Assembly: GCA_963970005.1 (NCBI GenBank)
Contig: CAXAMN010029083.1
Coordinates: forward strand, 103,037-167,036
Length of the DNA stretch: 64,000 nucleotides
Source: Durusdinium trenchii
Lineage: Eukaryota > Sar > Dinophyceae > Suessiales > Symbiodiniaceae
Direction: 5' to 3'
Part shown: positions 33,718 through 45,596 of the stretch, in pieces
How the letters are laid out: every line of letters begins with the position of its first letter
Position numbering within the stretch: the first letter of the stretch is position 1
The notes under the pieces: model-generated
The model's database searches: none
Told to the model about the DNA's origin: nothing
Seen by the model: the letters and a program-made list of their open reading frames with translations, nothing else
Made by a program: the position numbers and the translations under genes

Positions 33718-36700
33718 GTCGAGCTCCTGCCATCGAGCGGACGTTGCTCTTGGTGGGCTTGCCGGGCTCCGGAAAGAGCAGCATGACCAAGAGATGTTTG
33801 ATCTACAGTTTCAGGATTCGTTGGAGTCCAAAGAATTGGGTTCACATACTATCTATTATGTATATATATATATATATCTGAACAACTGCTGTCCAGTGCT
33901 GAATATCATATCTGAACAACGGCTTTGTTCACAAATTTGAGTTGTCATGTCGCTTTCTATGTTCAATTGCTCCCATGTGTTCACCTAAGTGAGGTACCAT
34001 CTTGAAGCAGTTGAGTGGAGCAGATCCATCTGGAGTCCTGGCAGACGAGTGGTGTCAGCACTGAGTCAACTCGTGGAAATGATGGGACAAGAGGTGTCCA
34101 GTCGGGAGTCAACTCGCTGTCCAGACCTCATCGCACCTCATGCGTTCGCCTCAAGATACTCATCCGATTCGTGTTCGCGAAGCCGACGACGACGTCGTTC
34201 CGCCGGTACCTCGCCGGACATCTCCGACGAGAGGCGGCTGGCGGAGTTGGATACTGTAGGGGCAACAGGACCGAGTTAAGCCGAGTGATGCCGAGTTCTG
34301 TTCCCAAGAGAGGTTGGAAATGGTTTCAATCACCCAAGGACCCGAGTTGTGTCCATTGACCCGCGTTGCGTGGGGGAAGTGCGGAAAGATTGCGGGACCT
34401 GTTCGAGCCAGGCACTTCACTGCCCCAACTACATGCACTTGTCCTTAAATAGGCTGTAGATGGCTGTAGTATGGAAGGATGCAAATGATATAGCTATATA
34501 TGACAGAAGACTCAGAGTATAGATGGCATTGGCGCCCAAAAACATGCCTTAGACGACATGCTCCAAATTCAAAGGGCACCAGACAAACCAACTGTGGGCC
34601 CTGGTGCCATCGGAGCAGCGTCGAGTCGTCGTGATCGGCGTCAGGAAGCCAGACAGAGTCGACCATCGGTTCTCAATGCGACTCTTGGACGGTTTGGTGT
34701 GGAGTTTGGTTGTTTGATGTTGGGAGTGGTGATCGATGATCGATGTTGAGAGGTGCGGAGCGAGAAAACAGATATCTGCAACTTTCACTCATCAACCACA
34801 AATAAATGGGCAGAACGCATGAGATGGCAACATCCACACCAACACTGCCTCGGCCCGCACTTGGTCAATGAGTCAAGGATCATTTCTGTGGGTGTACTCG
34901 TTGCCGGGGCTCAAGTTGGGTAGTTTAGCATAGGTATAGTTAAACCCCACGCGCGAAACAACCCATGTGATCTTCACCACAACTTGCTTGTGTACCTAGG
35001 CTTCTATTTACTACAAGGATTTCAAGCCTCTTGGCAGATTGTTCTTGTCCTCTGCCCAAAAGCTTCCCTTGGACACGGTCACTCTAAAGACATCTATATG
35101 CACCGTCCGTCGCCGTCCTGCCGTCGCTTCGCTGTTCTTCAGAGGGGTAAGGCGAAGGTCACGTTTGAAGGGATGACCGTTGACCCCGACCACTGCGATA
35201 CTTTGGGTCACTGATGACGAGACCGACCTCACTGCGCGCGCCGAACCACCGGCCGACACGACTCCCGCCGCGGGTCGGGGACCGAGCCGACGGGCCGACG
35301 GGACCGAGGTTCACGCTCTGGGAGATCGGAGGGCACCAGAAGGTCCGGCAGCTCCTGCGCCACTTCCGACCCGCGGCGCACGGACACTCGGTTCCAACGC
35401 GCGAGGTGACCTGCGGGGTGTCCGAGATGAAGAGGGCATGGGCATGGTATGCTGTGTGACGCACGTTTTTGTTAGGAGGTTCAGACAGCACGTTTGCAAG
35501 TCTGCCACATCCTGGTGCGCTGGTGTTCTGGTGGGCGTTGAAAGTTCTTGGGCATCGGCATACATGTCGTGGCGTGCCTTTTACATTGGAGTCCAAGTGA
35601 GGGCCTTGCATTCTGCTCCGTGTCCGTGCAACGCGGTCTTTGGGTGGGGTCTATGATCTTCCGCGGGTGCACTGATGTGCACTGGCTGCTCTGTCAGGAT
35701 TGCTTTTCGTGGTGGATAGCTCATGCTCGGATGAAGAGCTCCTGGAGGCTCAAGAGGAGCACGCAGCACGTCTAGTGAAGCAGGTGCCGGTGCCAAGCAA
35801 CTCGAGTTCCAGAAGCCTTATAGTCTTTGATCTCTGTATAACTCACGGATAGACTGTCCACATGGTGTTGCTTCTGTCGTACTTCCGAACATTGAAGTTC
35901 CTAAAGTATCGCAGCTGGTCATGACATCTCATGACAATCGCATCACCTGGAGCAATGAGTGTTCCAACCTCGCCAGGAGTTGAAGGCACTCTTGAGCGTC
36001 TATACATCCGAAGCTCGACCCGGGTAGCAGCGGTGGTACCGGGCAGCGGGTCTGCCGAACGGCACATGGGTGTGGTGTGTAGGTGAATAGGAGGACCACC
36101 AGTCTACTGTAGACTGGTCTATTTTCCCTTCTTCCAGGGGGAGGTCTCTGTACGAAAGCTAGCTGTAGCTAGCTGGAGGAGGGTGGGAGCTGAGGACCTG
36201 AGTGCTATTACCTGATATATCAGGACTAGACCCCCCCCCCGCGGGGTTCAACTCCACCCTTCTCCTCTCCTCCTCGGTGCCTGCTGCTGCTGCTGCTTGG
36301 TCGCTGCTGCTGCTGCTGGCATCTCATCTCATCTGCGCCTGGCTCTTGGCTGCTTGCTGGTTGCTGCTGCTTGCTGCTTGCATGCTTGGTGCTGCTGGAT
36401 GCTCTTGGCTGCTTGCTGGTTGCTGCTGCTTGCTGCTTGCATGGCTGCCTGCTGCTTGTTGTCTGCTCCGTTTTGCTGCTGTTGGTGCTGAAGAAAGCCA
36501 ATTCGTTAGAATCGAGAGTAGTTGCATTCCCTCTGAGTCGTGAAACGATGCTAATTTCATTATATCCTTAAGAAGCTTGTACAGGCATGTACCCACCCCA
36601 CAACCCAAGAGTACAAATCAGAATGCACTATCCGCTATCCATGCAGATCAAAAGATGATACTTACTTCACACATGAATGACAGAACCCAGTAAGATGTTT

Positions 36701-39278
36701 GAACGGGCTGTTTGCTTCACTCATGGTAGTCCGCGTTCCATGTTCGAGCGACAGGGAGCATGCACAAGCGTTGCGACGGGGTCTTCGGTCGCTGACACAT
36801 GTTCGCATACAACCCCTAGATGTCAATCATGCACACCGCTGCTGGCTGCATCGTCAGCATTTATTCGTGCAAAAAAACAGATATATCAGATATATCTGTC
36901 TTTCCACGTCGCCCTTCTACAATTACTCAGGCAGCACCTATATGTGCTATTGTTCGAGACCAAATGTTGGGGCACGAAAGACTCTAAGGAAAGCTCACTC
37001 TTTCCCTGCTGCTGCTGCTGCTGCTACTGCTTGGTAGCTGGTGGTGCTGCTTGGTAGCTGCTGCTGCTGCTGCTGCTGCTTAGTAGCTGCTGCTGCTTGG
37101 TAGCAGCTGCTGCTGCTTGGTAGCTGCTGTTGGTGCTGCTGCTGCTTGGTAGCTGCTTTGCTGCTGCTGCTGCTGCTGCTGATTTGCTGCTGCTGCTGAT
37201 TTGCTGCTGCTGCTTTGCTGCTGCTGCTGCTGCTGCTTGGCTGCTTGGCTGCTGCTGCTTGGCTGCTGCTGCTGCTGCTTGGTAGCTGCTGCTGCTGCTG
37301 CTGCTTGGTAGCTGCTCCTGCTGCTGCTGCTGCTGCTTGGTAGCTGGTGCTGCTGCTTGCTAGCTACTCCTGCTGCTGCTTCTGCTGCTGCTTGGAAGCT
37401 TCTGCTTGCTGCCGCTGCCGCTGCTGGTTACAGTTATTGTTGTTGTGGCTGTTGCTGCTGCGGCGGTTGCTGGGGTCGTTGTGTGTTGCCATGTGTTGGC
37501 TGTGTTGGGGTCATATTCGGGGGGCGCTGTTGGCACTCTCCTTTTCCCTTGGCCATGGCATGTTGCGATTCCCGGCCAGGCTTTTGCTGCCTAAAGAGCC
37601 CCAGCGTCGTTTATTTGCCTAGCTTTCGCCACCCCCCTCTGGGCCACAAGTTTAGCGGTCTCTTTTATTGTTGAGCCAGAGGCAGGCCTTGCCGAGTTAG
37701 GTCATGTTCGTCGAAGAGAGTGGGGTTTGTCAGCTGCTACTTCGTGATCAGCAGGATCCCCAATCGTGTGCGATCACAAGGATCTCCAAGTTCAGAATTG
37801 ATTTACCATGGAACCAGACATTCACATCGCAGGTTTACCACGCCAAAAACACGCAGAACGGATGCTCCTGAGAGATGTTTTCGTGCAGAACATGTGCAAA
37901 AACACATGGGAACCGATCGTAAATGCAAATCTAAGAATTATGAAAGGGCATGTGTATCTCAGCATCTGCGATTGTAAAACCCTGCATCACGGTTGATCGG
38001 CGATTGGTTCGCGATTGAGACAAACATTTCTCGTATCAGAATCGACCATTGTAAGAGGAGAAATCAATATTATAGATTATATGGCATGATAATCATGTTA
38101 CAGTTCAGCCTTACACTGTATTCGGGTCTGCCTAGACACTGTGTTCAATAGTGATAGCCAATAGCAAAGAAGAATCAAAACAACAAAGTTCAAAGTCTAC
38201 CAGCCCAGATCAATTCAATTCTCAAAAAATATGTCGACAAAATCCGCGATTGGTTCGCGATGGAGCCGCGATTGTGCCGCGATTGTTAAACCCGCCTGAG
38301 TAGGCCCTGGCTCGCGCCATGTCTCTAAATACTGTCAGTGATATGTAGCAATGTTTCGACGATTCTCTGCGCAAAATAGTGTTGCGTACGAGAGCACTCT
38401 CCCGCGATTGACACCGTTAGGATCGCGATTGATTCGCGGTTTATTTTGATCAACACCCACAGTGGTTTATGGCTGAAACATCACCAAAACCTAGGTTTTG
38501 AGCCATTTGTTGCTTCAATGTTTTGAGCCGTTTGAGTGCAAAACATGATCAAACACACTGTGTTTTACCAAACGCCCCGCCGGTCCGGGTGAGGACTCCT
38601 TGCCCGTGGTGGTCCTCGCCAACAAGCAGGACCTTCCCCAGCGCCGTAGTGTCGAGCTCCTGGCCGCCCAGCTCGGCGTCTCAGCTGAGCGACGCAGGGC
38701 GCAGGGCTGTGTGGCGCACACAGGCGATGGGGTCTATGAGGCGAGGGTGGGGAGGATGGGAACCGGGAGGGATCCCTCGTGTCTTTGGGCTAACAGCAAG
38801 CCAAGCATGGTGAGGCAGAGCGGCCAGAGCCTGTCCTTCTGTGGGTTGGAAGAGATCCAGAAAGCAACGAAAAAGCAAGTCAGTCATTTGTTTGTGCATT
38901 GCTCAAAGATCAAAGACTACCATAGCTGAACGGGGGTTGACGAACACTCGTTCTGTCTGATTCTGGCACTTTCTTTTGGAGCAGTCTAGGTCCTGGGCAG
39001 CCGGTTATGGCATGTTATGGCGTTGCTATACATCTAACAGCAATTACCAGCATGGATTTACACTCTCCGTGTCACTTTGAGACACTCTTTGTTCCTAGTA
39101 GCGTCCTTGCTACCAGTAGCGATACCCCTTGCTACTAGTAGCTTCTTGTTACTAGTAGTAATGCCCTTGTTACTAGTAGCGATGCCCTTTGTTACTTAAG
39201 TACGTTCCCAGTCTCCATACCTTTTGAAGCCGCCAGGCCTTGGACTGGCTGACCAAGGCCTTCTCGCAGACGCCGTGA
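33718..39278 (+). CDS. ARF-like small GTPase (exons recognised from P-loop to C-terminus)
   Basis: Exon near 33718-33785 reads ERTLLLVGLPGSGKSSM, the G1 P-loop. Exon 35309-35382 reads FTLWEIGGHQKVRQLLRHF (G3). Exon 35698-35783 reads GLLFVVDSS then EELLEAQEEHAARLVKQ. Exon 38594-38740 reads LPVVVLANKQDLP (G4 NKQD), later HTGDGVYE (G5 area). Exon 39237-39278 reads ALDWLTKAFSQTP and stops. Order and spacing match ARF/ARL proteins, which act in membrane traffic, cilia or the cytoskeleton. Phases agree for the last three junctions, with GA-AG, GT-AG and GC-AG introns. The N-terminus and the switch I exon were not found. The residue after GG, where ARF has its catalytic Gln, is His. Intron 35784-38593 contains CTG arrays. 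Confidence 0.82.
33858..33880. repeat. (TA)n microsatellite
   Basis: About ten TA units inside the first visible intron of the ARF-like gene. Confidence 0.85.
36280..36480. repeat. CTG-rich array 1
   Basis: Degenerate (CTG)n with interspersed CTTGGCTG and CTTGCTGGTTG units, in an intron of the ARF-like gene. A 60-base unit (GCTGCTTGCTGGTTGCTGCT) is repeated. Leu/Ala/Cys-rich frames here follow the repeat. Confidence 0.85.
37005..37430. repeat. CTG-rich array 2
   Basis: About 420 bases of (CTG)n broken by CTTGGTAGCTG units, which form a higher-order repeat. It lies in the same intron as array 1. Confidence 0.9.
37990..38445. repeat. Cluster of the word CGCGATTG
   Basis: CGCGATTG or CCGCGATTG occurs at least seven times between 37999 and 38433, often paired as GATTGGTTCGCGAT. 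It sits in the long intron of the ARF-like gene. The surrounding DNA is AT-richer, so the CpG-bearing word stands out. Confidence 0.65.
39091..39200. repeat. TACTAGTA-type repeat block
   Basis: Five to six units such as TTGCTACTAGTAGC and TTGTTACTAGTAGCGATGCC in the last intron of the ARF-like gene. This is the densest block of the family. Confidence 0.8.
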
Positions 39279-39439
39279 CGGAGCTGGCAGACGTCATGGT
39301 CACCATGGATGCAGCTAACATATTGTGCCAGGTCAGCTTATTTCTGAGTCAGATCAAGGTGCCCAAAATACAATTGGATAGAACCTCACCGCAACATCCT
39401 CCCGCTGGTCCGCTGGTCGAAGTGGTGGGAGGCCGAAGG

Positions 39440-39660
39440 AAGCGCTGAAGGAACCGTGTTCCGACCTTTTTGCAAGACCGGGAGCATCCGGGAGCCACCT
39501 TGGGGCCTCCGATCCGAACATCTTCTGCGCGCATTCGCCTGGGTCGCTCTTCCACGCGGGCACTTGGCTTCGGGTGTCGGGGGCACGTTCTTGGGCACAT
39601 GGGATTTGTTGGCAGGCAGTGGTTGCGCCAGGAGAGCAGAACCATAAATTTCTCCACTCA
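39440..39660. other. Open GC-rich region, strand undecided
   Basis: Forward and reverse frames are all open for more than 60 codons. No family is recognised. It may hold an exon on either strand. Confidence 0.2.
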
Positions 39661-39771
39661 CACTCACATCGATCAGTTTGAGCAATGCAAGTTAAGACAA
39701 GAAGATTTAACCGCTAAAGGGCGCCGCCGTCCCGCCCTTTCTGCCAAGACCGGCTTTACACCTGGTCACCG

Positions 39772-39867
39772 ATGTCTGGGACCGAACTGCGCCGGGCGGT
39801 CGACCGGGTCGATGAAGCTTTTTCGGTGACCTGCCGTGACACGGTGAAACGCATCTCTGGCGTTTGA
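39772..39867 (+). CDS. Candidate first exon (MSGTELRRAV...)
   Basis: ATG at 39772 opens MSGTELRRAVDRVDEAFSVT followed by CRDTVKRISG. A GC donor (TCTG|GCGTTT) fits near 39858; otherwise the frame stops at 39865-39867. An amphipathic helical start with a good local context. Confidence 0.42.
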   Translation: MSGTELRRAVDRVDEAFSVTCRDTVKRISGV

Positions 39868-40559
39868 GGTCAAAAGTCTGCAGTCACCGTTCGTCTGGGA
39901 ACGCTTGTGTAGCGTCGCGACCAATGGAACTTCGTCTCAATTTGTTTGCTCTACGAAGCCTTCGGAGAACTGGAAGACAGAGATGAGCGAGCAACAAAAG
40001 TCACATGCGAGATGAACATCTTTTGAAGTGTTCTTGGCCTCTTGAGGGAACCCAAAACGAAAAGACTCGAACCTTACCAGGAGCACCTTCCTTTGAGTTC
40101 ACTCGAACCTGCGACGCCCTTAAGTCTACAAAAGCCTCCAGCCATAGGCCTGTTATTCGTCAGGTGCCTCGAGCCCTGCATCGCTTGGGAGGTCCCCCTT
40201 ACCTATAAACAGATCTCTTCGGAGCGTCGACCTGTCCGACCTCCGAAGGACAAATCGGGCTCGAACCGACGGGCACAGGCAGATTTCGGTGCAAAGCCCG
40301 CCACAGTGGCAGGCGCCCCGGTTGGGAGGACGCCGAAGTCGGCATCATTGGGGGTTCGGCGCGAGTCGCGTGTCGAAGCATGGGGCGAAGATACACCTGG
40401 ACCATCCCCTTTAAAATTTCTCCTACAGATTAGTGCTACCTGGGTACTCCCGAGCACCCATTTTATAGCACTATAGAATTGAGACACTCAGGTTCCTTGA
40501 TTCTAAAAGGAGACCACGAGATACCACGGGAAGTTTCCGACAAGGGTGCAATTTGACCT

Positions 40560-41060
40560 AGTTGACCTGGGGGTCGTGATTCTAAAGTGATAGAACCCTG
40601 AGATCTATGTTTCCATGAGCTTTGTACTGGTGACATGGGGACTTTGATTTCTTAGTGGCAGACATGTTGATGGTCATTGACTGATTATGATTCTATATAT
40701 AGAGGAACAACCTTTGAGTATCTTTGAGCGGTTTTTTTGTGACAGTCATTTTTTGAGTGCTCTTTCACCTTTTCTCTGTTCTTTCAACTTTGTGCTCTGT
40801 CAACTTTCCCGTGGAAGGCTCATGATGAAAAGACTTTCCCGTGGAAGGCTCATGATGAAAAAACAAGCACATATAGCATTATAAGGAATCGGTCTGTGAG
40901 ATGGGGGTTGTGATTCTTTAGTGTTGAAAACTTCATACATACTTTCCGTGAGCTTTCACTTCACGACATAGGGGCTTTGATTCTATAGCGTGCGCGTGAG
41001 TTGGGGGGCATGATTTTATAGAGACCCCCACATGGGGGGCGTGGATTTCAAAGGGGATCC
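40560..41060. repeat. Degenerate repeat of GTGATTCTATAGTG phrases, with a 30-bp tandem pair
   Basis: Five or more loosely repeated phrases of the type GGGGGTYGTGATTCTAAAGTG followed by CATGAGCTTT. Inside it, 40803-40862 holds two almost exact 30-base units (CTTTCCCGTGGAAGGCTCAT..). Confidence 0.6.
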
Positions 41061-41139
41061 TGGACCAGGCATTTTGTCACTGCTTTGCGCGTACTGTTGC
41101 GCATGTTGTGCCAGGCAGCAGCACCAGTGCCACAAGTAG

Positions 41140-41290
41140 ACGTGTGTGGCTCAGCGGGGAGCGGGTGGACAACGACTGGTACCTGGCCCCTTGTACATCG
41201 AGCGGGTCGCAAGCAGCAGGGGGACACTGTTCCTGCAGATTTTGAGAGAACTGACGGTCCCGATGCTTGAAGTAACTTGCTGGTCAGGAT
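41140..41290 (+). CDS. Candidate exon, frame undecided
   Basis: A GC-rich island where two frames read well. One gives YIERVASSRGTLFLQILREL and then TVPMLE before GAAGTAAC. The other gives VWLSGERVDNDWYLAPC. Function unknown. Confidence 0.35.
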
Positions 41291-41722
41291 CTCATGACCT
41301 ACTGTGAGTTGCTCTATTCTCAAATTCACAGCAGGATTGCTGTTTGGGGGATGTTCATCCTAAATCCACGTGGTGACGTGGGTTCCGGGCTCAGCAGATT
41401 GACGAATTCATCGCGGTGACGAATTCGAGGATTTGGGCCCTCCTCCAAAGCGGCAGACGGACAACATGTCCGGTGTCTGAGAGGGGCATTGATTGAGGTG
41501 CCATCAGGTGCCACAAAGAGGTTGTCTTGGTCCAAATGGCTCGGTTGGGGTTGATTGAGAAGGAACATGGATTCGGTGAGCGGGCGATCTTCATCACTGG
41601 GGAGACATTGACATCAAATTCCGTAGACCTGATGACGGGGTCCCGCAGGATCATCGTAAGCCCTATAGGCCCTAAATGAAGAACATCGTTTTTGTCCTCC
41701 CATTCACGGGTTGCCATGGATG

Positions 41723-41752
41723 CTACTAGTGACTACTAGTGACTATAGTAGA
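41723..41752. repeat. Short TACTAGTG block
   Basis: CTACTAGTGACTACTAGTGA followed by CTATAGTAG. Confidence 0.6.
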
Positions 41753-42194
41753 AGAATCAACGACCAGGTTGGAAGATGCAAGTCTCCTGCATATCGCCAA
41801 GGGTCACGTCAGACTCGTTGCTGCCCGTGGATTCACTCGTCAGACTCGGATCTTAGTGCAGTGGACTTCGTAGTAACCGGTAGAGGCCCTTTTTGTTCGG
41901 CAAGGTCGTGGCCCTTCTTTTTAAATTTGGGATGCATGTTGCCTGGATGTTTGCACGATTTCGTGGATGGATATAGAATCAGATGGTGCTCGGACGGACA
42001 TGAATGTTCCTTCTTGTTGGTCTTTCACCACCATGGCCCCTTCATCCTCCGGAGTCTTCGAGCAGGAGCACTGACTCGACCAGTTTGAAGTTGGAGTTCT
42101 CGCTTTCACAAATCTTCACAGCCTCAGCCTGGTCGAAACCAAACCGGGCACATCCGGGCACGGTAAGACTCAACCAGGCGAAAGACATCGTGCA

Positions 42195-42330
42195 ACGAGA
42201 TCGACTGAGGCCCACTCCCGCTTCGATTGAAAACCAGAAGCAGGCCTATGTCGAAGGCCTCAGAGAGGTCCAGATGCGAGTTTTTGTGGAGCTGCGACGA
42301 ACAGCCAAGTCACCTGGGGTCACAGACGTT
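42195..42330 (+). CDS. Candidate exon, amphipathic helix
   Basis: The frame reads ASIENQKQAYVEGLREVQMR and then VFVELRRTAKS. It is strongly helical and charged, within a longer 171-codon frame whose 3' part runs into AT-rich low-quality sequence. No family is recognised. Confidence 0.4.
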
Positions 42331-42479
42331 GATCAGCGTCCAAAAAGAGGCCCACAACCAAAAACAAGCCAAACTTTATATCAAACATTATCAAACTATA
42401 ATGTTCACATCACAAATAATAAACCTCCCGCGCCTAGTGAAAAAAGTGCGGCAACAAAATTGTTCGTCGTAATTACTCG

Positions 42480-43200
42480 CAATAAACCTCAGACCTCAGG
42501 ATTTAAAGTAAAAGGGTAATTCGATTATTTTACTTCGGGTGATCCCCACGACATTTCAATCACTTGTCTTTTCGTGTTTCGATATTATAGATTTTTTGCA
42601 GAAGCAGTTCTCCCCAGAAAGGAGCAAAGAATCCCATGTTGCTATAAGATATCATTACTCTATACAAAAGCAGAGTTTTGACCTAGTTCCGAGTACTCCC
42701 AAAGCAAGAGAACACTACAAAACACATGATTTTATAGCATTTTGTCTTAAACGCGCACATCCAGCAACACCTGCTCTTTGGAATTAAATTCGACTTAGAA
42801 CTATATTAGCATTAAACAAGAGTTGCATTAGAATGAAAATTGTTTTGCTTTGTTCCATTTTTAGACAGAATTAAATCAGATTTGGAATGGAACTGTATAA
42901 CTTTATGTCCAAATTAGTATTGGTCTTGAAAGATAAGAATTCATGTAGAGTGTAATTAGAATCGAACCAGAATATAATTGCAATTGAATGCAGGGCGAGG
43001 TGGAGCACGTCAAAGCAAGCGCGGCAAGAACAGATTGTTTTCTTCATCTTCTACATCGCCATTTTTTTATGCCAATATACTTGACTTATGCGTATTTTGT
43101 TCTGCGCAGGTGGTTGCGCGGGACGTGAATTGCGCCCGCCGCCCTAATTAAACTTAAACGCGCGCAACACGTCTAAAATTAAGAGCTCCACGTTTTGACA
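42480..43200. other. AT-rich tract without genes; contains dispersed repeat B copy 2
   Basis: Base composition drops sharply to A/T-rich with repeated AATTAGAAT/GAATTAAAT words. Bases 42523-42576 match the dispersed repeat at 14482-14540. No viral or host gene is visible despite the composition resembling the insertion at 46.6 kb. Confidence 0.5.
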
Positions 43201-43484
43201 TCGCTGTGATTGGAAATTTACTGGGAGGTTGCAAAAAATACAACCTCAACTTTTTTCCCAAAACAGTGTGAACATATACGGCGTGCAATAGAAAAGCAGC
43301 TGACGCTTAGATCGCTGAAGCGCACGGGCGTGACCGGCTAATTCGCTGCTATTTACAGTGCACTCACGCCTCTCAAAATCCTCGACGTGCATTTCGACTG
43401 TGCAGGCTGGCGAAATCTGGGCGGCGGCGGATGCTTCTAGCGATTGCACTCTTGTTGTGGCGCTCGCATTTTCGCACATGGTGG

Positions 43485-43965
43485 TGACTTTTCATGGCAG
43501 GCGCAAGGGATCGGAGCTGTTTTACTTCGAAATGCAGTTTTCGTGGCAGGCGCAGGACTTTGGACGTTGATCGTCGAGGAGCTCAGATTTCGTGACAGGT
43601 GCAATATGTGGCTCGTTTGCAAACTCCGTGGCAGGCGCAGCACTCTGTGACCCTCGATGCGCAGATTTCATGGCAGGCGTAGCACTTTGTGACCTCGAAG
43701 TGCAGATTTCGTGGCAGGCGCAGCAGCACTTTGTGAACCTCGAAGTGCAGATTTCGTGGCAGGCACAGCACTTGGTGAACCTCGAAGTGCAGATTTCGCA
43801 GGAAGCGCAGCGCTTGTGAACCTCGAAGTGCAGATTTCGCAGCAAGCGCAGCACTTGAACCTCGAAGTGCAGATTTCGTGGCAGGCATTGCCGGGGCGAA
43901 GTGCAGATTTCGTGGCAGGCACAGCGCTTGGTGAACCTCAAAATGCAGATTTCGTGTAAGGCGCA
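43485..43965. repeat. About 42-bp minisatellite, roughly eleven units
   Basis: The consensus unit contains CGAAGTGCAGATTTCGTGGC followed by AGGCGCAGCACTTGGTGAAC. Units vary from about 36 to 48 bases. The reverse strand is open for 139 codons as a Cys/His/Arg-rich repeat (CACHEICTSRF), and a forward frame is open too. Confidence 0.85.
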
Positions 43966-44631
43966 GGGGCCATGTGCAGCAGTCTGCCGGATGCAGATGA
44001 CTTTAGTCCCATCAGTCTTGGGGGATTGGCCGTTTTGTGTTGGTCCAAAACACTGCAGTAGTAAAAATATGAATCATATGTTCGTGGCATTGCGAAAGAT
44101 AGAATGCCAAACATCAGCATCACGCAAAGTAAGTCCTGTCCGCAATGTTTCCTCCATTCATCACAGATAAGTGCCATCTCTCGGACAAGACTGAAACGTA
44201 GACATGATCGTGGTTATGACCATGTTTCTGGATGCTCCTTGGTGAGGTTATCCCAAAAGGCTTGTAATCCTTTGGAAAACACCATTAAAAAAAACAAAAA
44301 ATACACCTTCTCACAGCTCACCTGAAGCTGCAACTTCGATAAGCAAGCCTGCTGGAGTGACAAAAAATTGCACGGATTTTTTTTTTGCATTGTAAACTTT
44401 TGCCGGGTAGACCGAAATGCAAACACTATGTGACCTTTCATTCAACTTTCAATATAGATTCTAGGGGCCCTGCACTCATCGGGGCATTTTGTTGTGGTCA
44501 TCCTATTGCTTCACTTGAACTTGCTCAACATGCTCGGATTTTTTACATAGCCGTGTCAAAGCTGCTCAAACGGGTCCCGCAAGCGCACGCGCAACGTCAT
44601 GAGCGTACGTCGCACAGCGCTCGTCTCTCTC

Positions 44632-44836
44632 TCTCTCACTCCCTCCCTCCCTCCCTCCCCTCNNNNNNNNNNNNNNNNNNNNNNNNNNNNNNNNNNNNNN
44701 NNNNNNNNNNNNNNNNNNNNNNNNNNNNNNNNNNNNNNNNNNNNNNNNNNNNNNNNNNNNNNCACTCACTCACTCACTCACTCACTCACTCACTCACTCA
44801 CTCACTCACTCACTCACTCACTCACTCACTCACTCA
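44632..44836. repeat. Tetranucleotide arrays flanking a 100-N gap
   Basis: (CTCC)n runs into 100 N (44663-44762), and (ACTC)n follows until 44836, then CCACCGCCACCG. The gap size is the conventional placeholder, so the true array length is unknown. Confidence 0.9.
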
Positions 44837-45531
44837 CCACCACCGCCACCGCCACCGTCACAACGATCCCCACCTTCATCACGTGCACCATCACCTCTCT
44901 GGACCCCAATGCGTCTAGATCTCTAGACTTTCTGCTTACAGACCTCACACACACTGTTTGGGGTCTCTTGCTGGGATAGTTTAGAGGAGTAGGTCAAGAT
45001 GATAACTTATTGACGGTATGTAGCTTTTGATTGACAATACTTCGTTGATGATTGCATGTTTGTACAGTAGTTCCTTTTGCGTGGTTTCAATCGCTGCAAA
45101 TTTGTTTGGTTTATAATTGGCTCGCGGCTTGCTATTGTGATGTGACTAAGGTTTCTTCCCTTTTCTAGTTCTTAGACTGAACAATGGGGAATCTACTGGT
45201 ACAAGGTCTTGACCCACCGCTGGGCGAAACTTCGAACAACATATCAAAACCACAGCGGCGGCTGAGTGGCTGATTCACTGATGGCTTTCACCAAGGCACG
45301 GGCGTTAGAACAGCAGCTGGAGGCAGGTGCACGAACAATACAAGATCAAAAGAGCCCGGGAACCCAATCTACCATGGGCAAATAACGTTGGAAAAGTGAT
45401 CAAAACATGAAATTTGGATTCAGGGTTATGACAATGTCCTTTTGAATCTTTTGATTGAAGTGAACTGAAAAGAACAAACCAACCAAAAATTGACTGCTGG
45501 TGTGACCCGGTCACACATCGTTTCCGCTGAG

Positions 45532-45596
45532 ATCAAGCTTTGGACATCTTGCGGAATGCGGCGGAGGAAAAGAAGATGAAGTGCCACGCATGGCGG
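45532..45596 (+). CDS. Candidate exon, helical
   Basis: The frame reads QALDILRNAAEEKKMKCHAW and then R, before a GT donor (GCGG|GTCTCA). A further possible short exon (RYSMQLEEQLLQQ, ending CAGCAG|GTGGGC) is at 45796-45844. Both are coil-like and may belong to one gene with 46240-46360. Confidence 0.4.

Noticed and set aside
36202-37674. Leu/Ala/Cys-rich frames of about 60-130 codons
   Set aside because: Produced by the CTG arrays within an intron of the ARF-like gene.
43522-43941. 139-codon Cys/His-rich reverse frame as a gene
   Set aside because: Minisatellite with non-triplet unit variation and open frames on both strands; kept only as a question in the findings.
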